A stretch of DNA of 64,000 bases, taken from positions 62,001 to 126,000 of the forward strand of contig NZ_FMBC01000004.1 of assembly GCF_900094795.1 (NCBI RefSeq). The letters are read 5' to 3'. The notes below the pieces were generated by a model, which did no database searches, had not been told where the DNA came from, and was given only the letters and a program-made list of their open reading frames with translations. A program made the position numbers and the translations under genes. This DNA is from Kosakonia oryziphila (GTDB taxonomy: Bacteria; Pseudomonadota; Gammaproteobacteria; Enterobacterales; Enterobacteriaceae). Of this stretch, positions 7,901 through 16,315 are shown piece by piece (positions within the stretch are counted from its first letter, which is position 1; each line of letters opens with the position of its first letter).

Positions 7901-9031
7901 CTACACTCGCGCCAGATAGAGCGCGGGCATTCCTTCGGCGTCCGAGGTGTACAGCACCCACTGATTATCCGGCGTAAACGATGGATGCGGATGCGTCACC
8001 TGACGGTTGCCGTCCAGTAATTTCCAGCTACTGTTATGCTGGCAAATCGCTGTCTGCTCGCCGTTGTTGATATTGAAAACCCAGATAAACGGATCATTAA
8101 GATGAATATTGCCGGTATGGTGTGGCGCGCCATCGCCGACCACCAGGCTGCCGTCTTCATTACTCATCAAATGCGAGCAGGGTGGGATTGCCATTAACTG
8201 GCGATTTTCCAGCGTGCGCGGATCGGCGCTGTAGAGATAACGGTGCGGATCATTTTCCTGATGCGCTACATAATAGAGCGCGGAGCCGTCCGGTACCCAG
8301 AATTCATGGGTAAAGTTTTCTCCCGGCTGGTGCTGGCGCACTTTGCGCAGGTTGCTGCCATCTTCATTAATCAACCACATGCGTGCATCAATCACATCGC
8401 GCGGCCCTTCATGGCAAAAGGCCACAGTTGAGTCATCAAACGGACGGTAAATTGGGTGCCCCAGCCAACGGTTTTCCTGCAACAACGTGTCGCGTTTGCC
8501 GCTGTGTAAATCAATGCGGATCAACCGGCATTCCGGCTGCGTAAAGTAGAAGTCGCGGAATTTTTGCCAGTCGGTCAGCGGTTGCCAGTCGCTTTTCTTG
8601 ATTTCGATACCAACCAGTTTTGTGCACGCGGAATTCGCCACCCAGGTGCCGTAAGCGACCCAGTCGTCATCCACCTGATAAACGATGTGCTCTTCCAGCG
8701 TGAGCAGATCAACGCGCCGCAATTCGCGGCTGTTTTTCACATACCACAGCGAATGATCGTCCGCCGATAAAAAGCCGCCGAAAGTATTATCCCCGGCGCC
8801 TTCGGTTAACTGTGTCGCTTCGTGACGGGCGAGATCCAGTAAATAGTAGTTCCAGTGACCTTCAAACGCACCGCCGAAGAGGAGTTTCCCGCCGTCGCGG
8901 GTAAAGCATTTTTGGTAGAAGTAATTGCGGTGACAAATAATATGCGGCGGCGTCAGGCGGATAACCTCGTGCCCCGTTTTTTCATCGTGGTGGCGACGGA
9001 AGGTGAGTGGAACAATTTTCCCCTTTGCCAT
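7901..9031 (-). CDS. Oligogalacturonate lyase (second copy, in tog operon)
   Basis: PL22 lyase paralogue, 376 residues, clearly homologous over its whole length to the first Ogl but substantially diverged and 15 residues shorter. The catalytic and metal residues are retained: Arg217, His242, His287, Gln344, His347 and His349. The shortening lies in the loop after residue 300 (GDGAPHH region) and at the C-terminus. It is the last gene of togM-togN-togA-togB-ogl, starting 64 bases after togB, so it is made together with the transporter. Two active lyases in one locus may split chain lengths or saturated versus unsaturated ends between them; that is inference. Start: ATG 9031 after an AGGAG. Confidence 0.92.
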   Translation of the reverse strand: MAKGKIVPLTFRRHHDEKTGHEVIRLTPPHIICHRNYFYQKCFTRDGGKLLFGGAFEGHWNYYLLDLARHEATQLTEGAGDNTFGGFLSADDHSLWYVKNSRELRRVDLLTLEEHIVYQVDDDWVAYGTWVANSACTKLVGIEIKKSDWQPLTDWQKFRDFYFTQPECRLIRIDLHSGKRDTLLQENRWLGHPIYRPFDDSTVAFCHEGPRDVIDARMWLINEDGSNLRKVRQHQPGENFTHEFWVPDGSALYYVAHQENDPHRYLYSADPRTLENRQLMAIPPCSHLMSNEDGSLVVGDGAPHHTGNIHLNDPFIWVFNINNGEQTAICQHNSSWKLLDGNRQVTHPHPSFTPDNQWVLYTSDAEGMPALYLARV

Positions 9032-9095
9032 CTGCTGCTCCTTGGATAAAAAATACCCTGCCGCAGGCGGGCAGGATATGTTGTGACGGAAAACG

Positions 9096-10385
9096 TTAGC
9101 GCATCGCGCGTTTCAGAATACGTTCAGCCTGGCGCTGGAAGTCAGCGGCTGTTTCTTCCACGGATTTCTGACCATAATCAATGTACTGAATCGCTGTGCC
9201 GAACTGGGCAACAATTTGCGGATCGTCAAAGTACGGCGAAACAGAGAGTTTGGTCGGCAGAGACTGTGCCAGGCGCAGACCCGCTACCGATGGATCATTT
9301 TCTTTGATCGCACCGTTGGCGGTTAGCGTTTGTACTGCGGCTTTGCTCAGTGGCACGCCACGCTCCAGACCCAGCGTTTCCACACCCTCTTTGCTGTTGA
9401 GCAGGAAGTTGACCACCTCTGCTGCTTCTTTCGGATGTTTGGTGGATTTACCAATCGACAGCATCTGCGCCGGTTTGAAGAACAGGCCCGCGTCTGTTGC
9501 ACCCGGCAGCATCGGGTAATCACCCAGTACCAGTTTGGCTGGCGGCTTCAGGTTGTCGGAGTATTTGGTGATGGTGGAGTTCCACATATAAGTACCGCCC
9601 CATTCACCTTCGATCCACGGCTTCATCTCATACATGTTGCTCTTACCGAACGACGCGTAATATTTGGTGTCCGGCATGACATGGCTATCGACCAGTTTTT
9701 TATACATCTGGAAGAATTCGACCCACTGCTCGCTGCTGTAGCTGAATTTCTTCGCTTTTTCGTCAACGGCAGGAATGTTGTACTTCTGCACCATGTAAGA
9801 GTTCAGCAACGCCAGTGTATCCTGGTGCTCCAGCACCACCGGGTAATACTGTTTGCCAAGCTTGCTTTCGAAAGTTTTGCCTGCGGCTAACAGCTCATCC
9901 CAGGTTTTCGGGAAGGTGACACCCGCTTTTTTCCACTGCTCATCGTTAAAGTAGAAAACGCGTGCGGTAACAGAGATCGGAATGCCGTTCAGCTTGCCGT
10001 CAATGGTGGTGGATTGTAGCTCTTTGGCGTCGAACTGGCTCAAATCAATAATGCCTTTGAGCTGATTCAGGTCGTAAAAGCCTTCGCCGTTTTTCGAGAA
10101 AATTGGCAACCAGTTCCAGTTGGTTTGCATCACGTCCGGTTCGGTGCCGCCAGCGATTTGCGTGGTCAGACGGGAGAGGTGGCCGTCCCAGCCGGTATAT
10201 TCGGATTTAACGTTAATGTTCGGATGCTGTTTGTGAAACTCTTCCAGCGCTTTTAATGTTACCTGATGACGACCATTGCCCCCCCACCAGGACATACGCA
10301 GGTCAATATTATCAGCAGCAGTTGCGGGTACAGCGCACATGCCCAGCGTTGCGGAGATAACGGCGCCTATAAGCACTTTTTTCAT
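9096..10385 (-). CDS. togB: Oligogalacturonide ABC transporter, periplasmic binding protein TogB
   Basis: Extracellular solute-binding protein of family 1, 429 residues. A signal peptide covers residues 1-24 (cleavage after ATAA), and the mature domain has the expected DLRMSWWGGNGRH start and sugar-binding bilobal pattern. It delivers oligogalacturonides to TogMN. It is the fourth gene of the tog operon but is separated from togA by 290 bases that hold a 147-bp repeat. A promoter of its own in that gap cannot be excluded. The specificity assignment rests on the togMNAB gene set and its pectin neighbours. Confidence 0.9.
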   Translation of the reverse strand: MKKVLIGAVISATLGMCAVPATAADNIDLRMSWWGGNGRHQVTLKALEEFHKQHPNINVKSEYTGWDGHLSRLTTQIAGGTEPDVMQTNWNWLPIFSKNGEGFYDLNQLKGIIDLSQFDAKELQSTTIDGKLNGIPISVTARVFYFNDEQWKKAGVTFPKTWDELLAAGKTFESKLGKQYYPVVLEHQDTLALLNSYMVQKYNIPAVDEKAKKFSYSSEQWVEFFQMYKKLVDSHVMPDTKYYASFGKSNMYEMKPWIEGEWGGTYMWNSTITKYSDNLKPPAKLVLGDYPMLPGATDAGLFFKPAQMLSIGKSTKHPKEAAEVVNFLLNSKEGVETLGLERGVPLSKAAVQTLTANGAIKENDPSVAGLRLAQSLPTKLSVSPYFDDPQIVAQFGTAIQYIDYGQKSVEETAADFQRQAERILKRAMR

Positions 10386-10464
10386 TTTTATGCTCCAGAG
10401 TTTGTTTTAACTTCATTCTTCAGGTTGCCGCTTTGTTGACTGCGCCTGCGCACCCCGGTCACTT

Positions 10465-10611
10465 AGAGCCTATCCCATTAGGCTATTTTATTTGCCATTT
10501 TGGTCCTGGGCAGTGCTCACAATCCTCACGTACTGAGTGTACGCTCCGGTTGTTGCGCGCTGTCCGTGCCCAAACTGGCTGCAACAATATACGCCTACTG
10601 GGATAGGCTCT
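10465..10611. repeat. 147-bp MITE-like palindromic repeat between togA and togB
   Basis: Terminal inverted repeats of 19 bases lie at 10465-10483 (AGAGCCTATCCCATTAGGC) and 10593-10611. They match at 18 of 19 positions and enclose a partly self-complementary interior (GTACTGAGTGTAC near the centre). There is no credible ORF. The form is that of a small non-autonomous intergenic repeat of enterobacteria. It sits inside an operon, so the transcript must carry it as a large hairpin. Confidence 0.8.
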
Positions 10612-10675
10612 TATTTAAAAGCTTCCGGGGATGCACTGACTTGCCGCCTCGACACATCCCGAAGTATTTCGTTTT

Positions 10676-11803
10676 TTATAGGGAAATGTTCTGTTCTGTT
10701 TTTGCGTCAAAAATATGACACTTATTCATATCAAACTTAAAATACACCTTACGATGAAGGCCCTTTGCAATCATTGGCTTAGCTTCATCGGAAGGAATTC
10801 GTGCCGTTAATTCGTAGTCAGCGACTTTCAGGTAAATAAAGAACTCGTGCCCCATGTTTTCGACACGCACCAGATCGCCGCTGCCGCAGTCTTCATCAAA
10901 CGGCTCATCGGCAACGGAGACAAATTCCGGACGCACACCGAAGAACACCTCTTTGTCGGCATAGCCCGCGACTTTCTCCTGTTGACGGGCATTCAGTGCC
11001 AGCGTTTCATGACCGAGGGTGATATGCAGTTGCTCGCCCTTTTTCACAATTTTTGCCGGTTTGATGTTCATTTCCGGCGCGCCGATAAAGCCCGCCACGA
11101 ACATGTTTTTCGGGAAGTGATAGAGGTTGTCCGGGGTATCGACCTGCATGATATGGCCGAGCTTCATCACGCAGATGCGATCGCCCATGGTCATCGCTTC
11201 GGTCTGATCGTGAGTAACATACACGGTGGTTGCCGGTTTACCGGATTTCTTCAGCTGTTTGTGCAGGTCGGAGATACGGATGCGCATGGAAGCGCGCAGT
11301 TTGGCGTCGAGGTTCGACAGCGGTTCGTCGAACAGGAATACATCCGGTTTTTTCACAATCGCGCGGCCGACCGCCACACGTTGCGCCTGACCGCCGGAAA
11401 GCTGACGTGGCAGTCGGTCCATCAGCTCTTCCAGTTCGAGGATTTTCGCCGCTTCATCCACCTGTTTAGTGATCTCATCTTTCGGCAGCTTGCTAAGCTT
11501 CAGACCGAAGGCGAGGTTTTCCCGCACGGTCATATGCGGGTAGAGCGCGTAGTTCTGGAACACCATGGCAATACCGCGCGCCTTCGGTGCGAGGTTATTG
11601 ACGACCTTCTCGCCGATGCGTACTTCGCCGCCGCTGATGGTTTCAAGGCCTGCCAGCATACGCAGGGTGGTGGATTTGGCGCAGCCGCTTGGGCCGACAA
11701 TCACCATAAATTCACCGTCGGCAATTTTCAGGTCGATCCCATGTACCGCTTTAAAGCCGTTGGAGTAGACCTTTTCCAGTTTGTTGAAAATAACTTCAGC
11801 CAT
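10676..11803 (-). CDS. togA: Oligogalacturonide ABC transporter, ATPase TogA
   Basis: Cytoplasmic ATPase of a CUT1 sugar transporter, 375 residues. Walker A is GPSGCAKST (37-45), Q-loop Gln83, signature LSGGQ (135-139), Walker B FLFDEP with Asp159/Glu160, and H-loop His198. The C-terminal OB-like regulatory domain starts at about residue 235. Walker A has Ala at the position usually Gly before the lysine; Lys43 and Ser44 are intact, so activity is expected. It lies 12 bases after togN. Energises uptake with TogM and TogN. Confidence 0.92.
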   Translation of the reverse strand: MAEVIFNKLEKVYSNGFKAVHGIDLKIADGEFMVIVGPSGCAKSTTLRMLAGLETISGGEVRIGEKVVNNLAPKARGIAMVFQNYALYPHMTVRENLAFGLKLSKLPKDEITKQVDEAAKILELEELMDRLPRQLSGGQAQRVAVGRAIVKKPDVFLFDEPLSNLDAKLRASMRIRISDLHKQLKKSGKPATTVYVTHDQTEAMTMGDRICVMKLGHIMQVDTPDNLYHFPKNMFVAGFIGAPEMNIKPAKIVKKGEQLHITLGHETLALNARQQEKVAGYADKEVFFGVRPEFVSVADEPFDEDCGSGDLVRVENMGHEFFIYLKVADYELTARIPSDEAKPMIAKGLHRKVYFKFDMNKCHIFDAKTEQNISL

Positions 11804-11815
11804 GATACTTCCCTC

Positions 11816-12718
11816 TTAACCTTTAATTCCGCTGCTGGTTACGCCCTGTACGAAGTAGCGTTGTGCCAGGAAGAAGACAATGATGGACGGCAGAATGGAG
11901 ATACTCGCCATTGCCAGAATTTCGTTCCACGGCGCACCTTCTGTCACGTCGATAGACATTTTCAGCGCCAGCGCGATCGGGTATTTATCCACGCTGTAGA
12001 CGTAAATCAGCGGCCCGATAAAGTCGTTCATTGACCACATGAACTGGAACAGCGCGACGGAGATAATGGCCGGTTTCAGGATCGGCACCACCACATACCA
12101 CAGCACCTGCCAGGAGTTACACCCGTCGATCTGTGCTGCTTCTTCCATGTCGCGCGGTACGCCGCGTAAGAACTGAATTAACATAAAGACGAAGAAACCT
12201 TGCGTGGCGAAAGCCAGCGGCAGATAGAGCGGCATATAGCTGTTGAGCATGCCCATTTCACGGAACATCAGATACTGCGGGATTAGCAACACGGTGCTCG
12301 GCAGCAGCATGGTGGCGATCAGCGTACCGAACCAGAAATTCTTCCACGGGATCTCAAAGCGGGCGAAACCGTAAGCCACCACTGTTGAGGATATGATTGT
12401 CAGGATCACTTTCGGGATCACATACTTGAAGGTGTTCAGCATGTAATGGCCAAAGGTGTACTCCGTCCCGGTTTTCCAGCCGTTGATAAAACCGTCCCAT
12501 GTTGCGTGCGTAGGCCACAGCCCCAGCGTGGTGAAGATTTCGTGGTTCGGTTTGAACGATGCCGAGAACATCCACGCCAGCGGGTAAAGCATTAACAGAC
12601 CGACAAAGAGCAGGATCGTATAGCGGATCCAGGCGCTGATTTTCTCGCGGCGCAGGGTGCGCGCCACTTCACGTTCGGCTTCCTTCATGCCCGGCGTGAG
12701 ATGTTGGATATCAGCCAT
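11816..12718 (-). CDS. togN: Oligogalacturonide ABC transporter, permease TogN
   Basis: Inner-membrane permease, 300 residues, with six predicted helices. The EAA loop (EEAAQIDGCNSWQVLWYVVVPILKP-type, about residues 200-224) docks TogA. The frame is open further upstream, but ATG 12718 has a GGAGG ribosome site and overlaps the togM stop by eight bases, a typical coupled pair. It is a MalG-type subunit ending VTSSGIKG. Confidence 0.92.
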   Translation of the reverse strand: MADIQHLTPGMKEAEREVARTLRREKISAWIRYTILLFVGLLMLYPLAWMFSASFKPNHEIFTTLGLWPTHATWDGFINGWKTGTEYTFGHYMLNTFKYVIPKVILTIISSTVVAYGFARFEIPWKNFWFGTLIATMLLPSTVLLIPQYLMFREMGMLNSYMPLYLPLAFATQGFFVFMLIQFLRGVPRDMEEAAQIDGCNSWQVLWYVVVPILKPAIISVALFQFMWSMNDFIGPLIYVYSVDKYPIALALKMSIDVTEGAPWNEILAMASISILPSIIVFFLAQRYFVQGVTSSGIKG

Positions 12719-13601
12719 TTTTGCCTCCCTTATCGGCAGAGTAGAACACCCAATATTTCGAGGACTTAAAAGCGATTGAGGCAAAGACCGCCACGACCAG
12801 GAACAAAACCCAGGCCAGCGCCGCACCGTAGCCCATATCGAAATATTTAAAGGCGGTATCATAGATGTAGAGCGAGAACAGATAGGTGTAATAGGTCGGG
12901 CCGCCGCCGGTGATGACATACGGGCCGGTAAACTCCTGAAACGCCTGCGTGGTCTGCATAATAAAGTTGAAGAAAATCACCGGTGTAATCAGCGGTACGG
13001 TTACTTTCATAAACATCTGCCACTTGCTGGCACCGTCGATCATTGCCGCTTCATACTGGGATTGTGGGACGTTTTGCAGCGCGGCAAGGAAGATCACCAT
13101 TGCAGAGCCAAACTGCCACACGCGCAGCAGTGTCACCGACATCAGCGCCAGCGATGGCTCACCCAACCAGTTGACCGGGTCCAGGCCGAACACGCCGATA
13201 AAGTTGTTCAACAGGCCATCAATGGCGAACAGTGCGCGCCACAGTACAGCAATGGCGACAGAGCTGCCGAGAATGGATGGAATGTAGTAAGCCGTACGGA
13301 AAAAGCCGATGCCGCGAAGTTTAAAATTCAGCACAAAGGCGATACCCAGCGCAAAGGCAAGCTTCAGCGGGATGGTTAAAAAAACATAAGCAAAAGTCAC
13401 GCCCATTGATTTCCAGAAGAGGGTGTCTTCGGTAAACATGTAGCGATAGTTTTCGATGCCGTTAAATACCGGCGGGCTCATCAAATCATACTCAGTAAAG
13501 CTGAGAAAGAGTGATGAAATGAATGGGAAAGCGGTAAAGACTATCAACCCAATAATGTAGGGCGATATCCAGGCCAATCCCAGTAGTCTGTTTTCATTCA
13601 T
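12711..13601 (-). CDS. togM: Oligogalacturonide ABC transporter, permease TogM
   Basis: First gene of the tog operon: MalF-type inner-membrane permease of 296 residues with six predicted helices. Its EAA loop (YEAAMIDGASKWQMFMKV) lies at about residues 184-201. It forms the membrane channel with TogN. The promoter lies in the 500-base region upstream, which holds two KdgR boxes. Confidence 0.92.
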   Translation of the reverse strand: MNENRLLGLAWISPYIIGLIVFTAFPFISSLFLSFTEYDLMSPPVFNGIENYRYMFTEDTLFWKSMGVTFAYVFLTIPLKLAFALGIAFVLNFKLRGIGFFRTAYYIPSILGSSVAIAVLWRALFAIDGLLNNFIGVFGLDPVNWLGEPSLALMSVTLLRVWQFGSAMVIFLAALQNVPQSQYEAAMIDGASKWQMFMKVTVPLITPVIFFNFIMQTTQAFQEFTGPYVITGGGPTYYTYLFSLYIYDTAFKYFDMGYGAALAWVLFLVVAVFASIAFKSSKYWVFYSADKGGKNG

Positions 13602-13803
13602 ACATACCTACCTGGCGAACAATGTGGAATACGGATTCGGAGAGTGACTTTCTCCCGCCCGCGTAGACGCGGGGATAAAAACAGCATTTGTATGTGCGCT
13701 TGCTCACAATATTTGCTGTGGCTAGTGCCATGTAAATGTAACAAACAGAAATTATTAGCAAGATATTGATTTTGATAACATCTAAACATGCATTCTTAAT
13801 TTG

Positions 13804-13818
13804 TAAAACAACGTTTTA
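13804..13818 (-). promoter_or_regulatory. KdgR box 1 of togM
   Basis: Minus strand TAAAACGTTGTTTTA: the KdgR palindrome with symmetrical G-to-A and C-to-T changes. Confidence 0.65.
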
Positions 13819-13879
13819 AAATATTTTATTGGGTTTTAAATTTGCGTCATTCGATTAATTCGCGAAATGTGATCAAAGT

Positions 13880-13894
13880 CGAAACGATGTTTCA
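13880..13894 (-). promoter_or_regulatory. KdgR box 2 of togM
   Basis: CGAAACGATGTTTCA on the plus strand; GAAAC-GAT-GTTTC is a perfect KdgR core. Confidence 0.8.
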
Positions 13895-14055
13895 ATAAAG
13901 TGATGTGGCAGCATTTTCCGCCCGAAAAACGCGGGATTTACAGTATGATTCAGGGGAAATAAACACGTAATGTTGTCACGGATTAAGTATCGCGGAATGA
14001 AACCATTCAAAATGAAAAGGATTATCGAGTGAATTATTTTACTGTCTGTGGGAAA

Positions 14056-14084
14056 TAAAAAACGCCCCTGGCAATTGGGGCGTT
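14056..14084 (-). terminator. Terminator after kdgF
   Basis: On the minus strand AACGCCCC pairs with GGGGCGTT and is followed by TTTTTATT. It separates kdgF from the tog promoter region. Confidence 0.9.
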
Positions 14085-14104
14085 AATTAGGGGACTTACT
14101 ACAA

Positions 14105-14428
14105 TCACTTTAAGAAATCTTCGCGCACCGGAGTGAAGGTATCAAGCAGGGTTCCCGCCTTCAGGCAGACACAGCCGTGCATAATGTGCGGTTGCTTATA
14201 AAGAGTATCGCCTGCAGTGACGATATGTTTCTTATCACCGATGGTAAATTCGAACTCACCGGATAAAACATAGGTGAGTTGTTCGTGAGGATGGTTGTGC
14301 ATTGGGCCGATGGCACCTTGTTCGAACATGACTTCGACCGCCATCATTTTGCCGCCATGGGCGAGGATACGACGCGTTACACCGTTGCCCAGATCGTCAA
14401 GCTGAGTGTCTTTATGGAAGATAAACAT
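14105..14428 (-). CDS. kdgF: Unsaturated-uronate processing cupin KdgF
   Basis: Single-domain cupin of 107 residues. It speeds the opening of 4,5-unsaturated galacturonate, the monomer left by pectate-lyase-type enzymes, to the linear keto-uronate that KduI uses. The metal-binding cupin motif is His46-x-His48-x-Gln50 (HNHPHEQ), with His84 (HIMHG) in motif 2. It is monocistronic: its own KdgR box lies 32 bases upstream and a terminator follows immediately. It stands next to togM, as in other pectinolytic enterobacteria. Confidence 0.92.
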   Translation of the reverse strand: MFIFHKDTQLDDLGNGVTRRILAHGGKMMAVEVMFEQGAIGPMHNHPHEQLTYVLSGEFEFTIGDKKHIVTAGDTLYKQPHIMHGCVCLKAGTLLDTFTPVREDFLK

Positions 14429-14459
14429 CGGGCTGTCCTGTAGTGAAGAAAGTAGTTAA

Positions 14460-14474
14460 TGAAACGTTGTTTCA
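14460..14474 (-). promoter_or_regulatory. KdgR box of kdgF (perfect)
   Basis: TGAAACGTTGTTTCA is the exact consensus palindrome, with AA/TT-rich flanks. It is the best KdgR site in the window. Confidence 0.88.
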
Positions 14475-14579
14475 AAATAATTTATCTCAGCGTTCCGCAA
14501 AAATAAACGCGAGACCAGAGAAGTTGAAAGTCGATCACAACTTTGATTGACTGATTGCAAAACCTGACGGAGAAACGCT

Positions 14580-15272
14580 ATGAAAACGATAGGACTGCTG
14601 GGTGGGATGAGCTGGGAATCGACCATCCCTTACTATCGCCTGATTAATGAGGGTGTGAAGGCCCGGATGGGAGGTCTGCACTCCGCCAGTTTGTTGCTGC
14701 ACAGCCTGGATTTTCACGAAATCGAAGCCTGCCAGGCAACGGCGCAGTGGCACAAAGCGGGCGAGATCCTCGCACAGGCGGCCGCAGGTCTGGAGCAGGC
14801 TGGCGCACAGGCCATTGTGCTTTGTACCAACACTATGCACAAAGTGGCCGGGCAAATTGAAGAGCGTTGCCATATTCCGTTCCTGCATATTGCCGACGCC
14901 ACCGGGCGCGCCATTGAAAGCGCAGGTATGCGTAATGTTGCGCTGCTGGGTACGCGTTACACCATGGAGCAGGATTTTTATCGCGGGAGGCTGGAAAAAG
15001 AGTTTGGTATCGAAACCTGCGTACCAGGCCCAGAAGATCGCGAACGCGTGAATGATATCATCTTTGAAGAGCTGTGCCTTGGCACATTCAGCGATGAGTC
15101 GCGTTACTATTTTATTAATTTGATCAAACAGATGGCGAGCGAAGGTGCCGAAGGGGTAATTTTCGGCTGCACCGAGATTGGTCTGTTGGTACCGGAAAAG
15201 AGCAGCCCGATTAAGGTGTTTGACACCACCTCGCTGCACGCGGCTGATGCGGTGAATTTTATGCTATCTTAA
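14580..15272 (+). CDS. ygeA: Amino-acid racemase YgeA
   Basis: Aspartate/glutamate racemase family, 230 residues, cofactor-independent. The two catalytic cysteines are Cys82 (LCTNTMH) and Cys197 (GCTEIGLL). The E. coli protein racemises several amino acids, homoserine among them; the physiological substrate is unclear. The stop overlaps the convergent lysR stop by four bases. AAGCGC-type sequence and GACGGAG precede the ATG. Confidence 0.93.
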   Translation: MKTIGLLGGMSWESTIPYYRLINEGVKARMGGLHSASLLLHSLDFHEIEACQATAQWHKAGEILAQAAAGLEQAGAQAIVLCTNTMHKVAGQIEERCHIPFLHIADATGRAIESAGMRNVALLGTRYTMEQDFYRGRLEKEFGIETCVPGPEDRERVNDIIFEELCLGTFSDESRYYFINLIKQMASEGAEGVIFGCTEIGLLVPEKSSPIKVFDTTSLHAADAVNFMLS

Positions 15273-16195
15273 GACTCACCCAGCATGGCGGCCAGTGGCT
15301 GGGCGATCAGCGGTATGGCTGCCTGTAAATGGTGAGCGAAAGCATCCACCAGCGCTGATGCCGGGCGATGCAGCGGGCGGATCAGGCTAACGGTAAAGGG
15401 CACGTCGATACTGAAACGGCGTACGGCGATACCGCTGGCGGCGTAATCCAGCGCCGTCAGTGGGTTAACCACCGAAAGCCCAACGCCCGCACGCACCATT
15501 GCGCAAACCGAGGCGGCGCTGTGGGTTTCCAGTACCATTCGCCGTTTCACCTGATGTTCCGTAAACAGCGCATCCAGCAGTTGCCGATAACTGTCGGTAC
15601 GCGACAGGCTGATGTAATTCTCCCCTTGAAAATCGGCTGGCGTCAGCACCGTTTTGCTGACCAACGGATGATCCTGCGGCATCACACACACTTCATTACA
15701 GGTCAGCAGCGGCGTACGCTCGGTGCCCGCCGGAGTACTCAGTGTTTCGGTCAGGCCTAAATCATGACGCTGTGCCGACAGCCACTCCTCCAGCAGCGGC
15801 GACTCCTGCGGCACTATGTTCAGGCTGACATCCGGATAGCGGGCGAGAAAAGGCTGTAACAGTAGCGGTAAAAAAGATTGTGAGAAGACAGGCAGGCAGG
15901 CGACGGAAAGTTCTCCCTGACGAAACTCGCGCAGGCTTTCGGCAACGCTGACAATTCGGTCCAGCCCGTACCACGAGCGCTGTACCTCTTCAAACAGCCG
16001 CAACCCTTGCACCGTGGGATGCAAACGCCCACGTGAACGTTCAAACAGCTTCAGCCCCAGCACCTTTTCACAGCGCGCCAGTTCGCGGCTGACCGTCGGC
16101 TGCGAGGTATGCAGCAATGCGGCGGCTTCAGTCAGATTACCGGTGGTCATCACCGCGTGAAAAATTTCGATATGGCGCAGGTTAACGGTTGGCAT
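15269..16195 (-). CDS. lysR: Transcriptional activator of lysA, LysR
   Basis: Founding LysR-type regulator, 308 residues. The winged HTH covers residues 5-60 ([20 protein letters not shown], then QPTVSREL), followed by a periplasmic-binding-protein-like effector domain. It activates the divergent lysA in response to diaminopimelate. ATG 16195 (MPTVNLRH) matches the E. coli start; an in-frame upstream start at 16225 is less likely. Only 120 bases separate it from lysA, so the two share a regulatory region. Confidence 0.95.
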   Translation of the reverse strand: MPTVNLRHIEIFHAVMTTGNLTEAAALLHTSQPTVSRELARCEKVLGLKLFERSRGRLHPTVQGLRLFEEVQRSWYGLDRIVSVAESLREFRQGELSVACLPVFSQSFLPLLLQPFLARYPDVSLNIVPQESPLLEEWLSAQRHDLGLTETLSTPAGTERTPLLTCNEVCVMPQDHPLVSKTVLTPADFQGENYISLSRTDSYRQLLDALFTEHQVKRRMVLETHSAASVCAMVRAGVGLSVVNPLTALDYAASGIAVRRFSIDVPFTVSLIRPLHRPASALVDAFAHHLQAAIPLIAQPLAAMLGES

Positions 16196-16315
16196 CGCGG
16201 AATCTCGTTGCTGTGGGTTATCCATATCATTTTTGCATAGAGTTGCGATAAAACGATATTTTTTATTCTCTTCGTGCTGTGGCGTAATCAGTAAAAATTG
16301 CTGACGGAGTTCACC

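Larger units (their letters stand above)
13602..14055 (-). promoter_or_regulatory. Promoter and long leader region of the tog operon
   Basis: No credible gene. A perfect hairpin CCCGCGT-AG-ACGCGGG lies at 13658-13673 inside the presumed 5' leader. Two KdgR boxes follow at 13804-13818 and 13880-13894, with a half CRP site (TGTGA at 13868-13872) between. The boxes lie about 200 and 280 bases before togM, which implies a leader of up to about 200 nt. AT content is high from 13730 to 13870. Confidence 0.6.

Noticed and set aside
10500-10740. Two small ORFs between togA and togB
   Set aside because: They lie within or run out of the 147-bp repeat and share no family likeness.
11816-12919. Long form of TogN starting inside togM
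   Set aside because: The extra 67 residues are out-of-frame togM translation; ATG 12718 has a good ribosome site.
13650-13690. Possible CRISPR array remnant near the tog leader
   Set aside because: Only one repeat-like palindrome, no second copy, no spacer spacing and no cas genes within the window.
13598-13789. 63-codon ORF upstream of togM on the minus strand
   Set aside because: It lies in the presumed leader, overlaps the togM start by a few bases, and has no credible start signal or coding-like composition.
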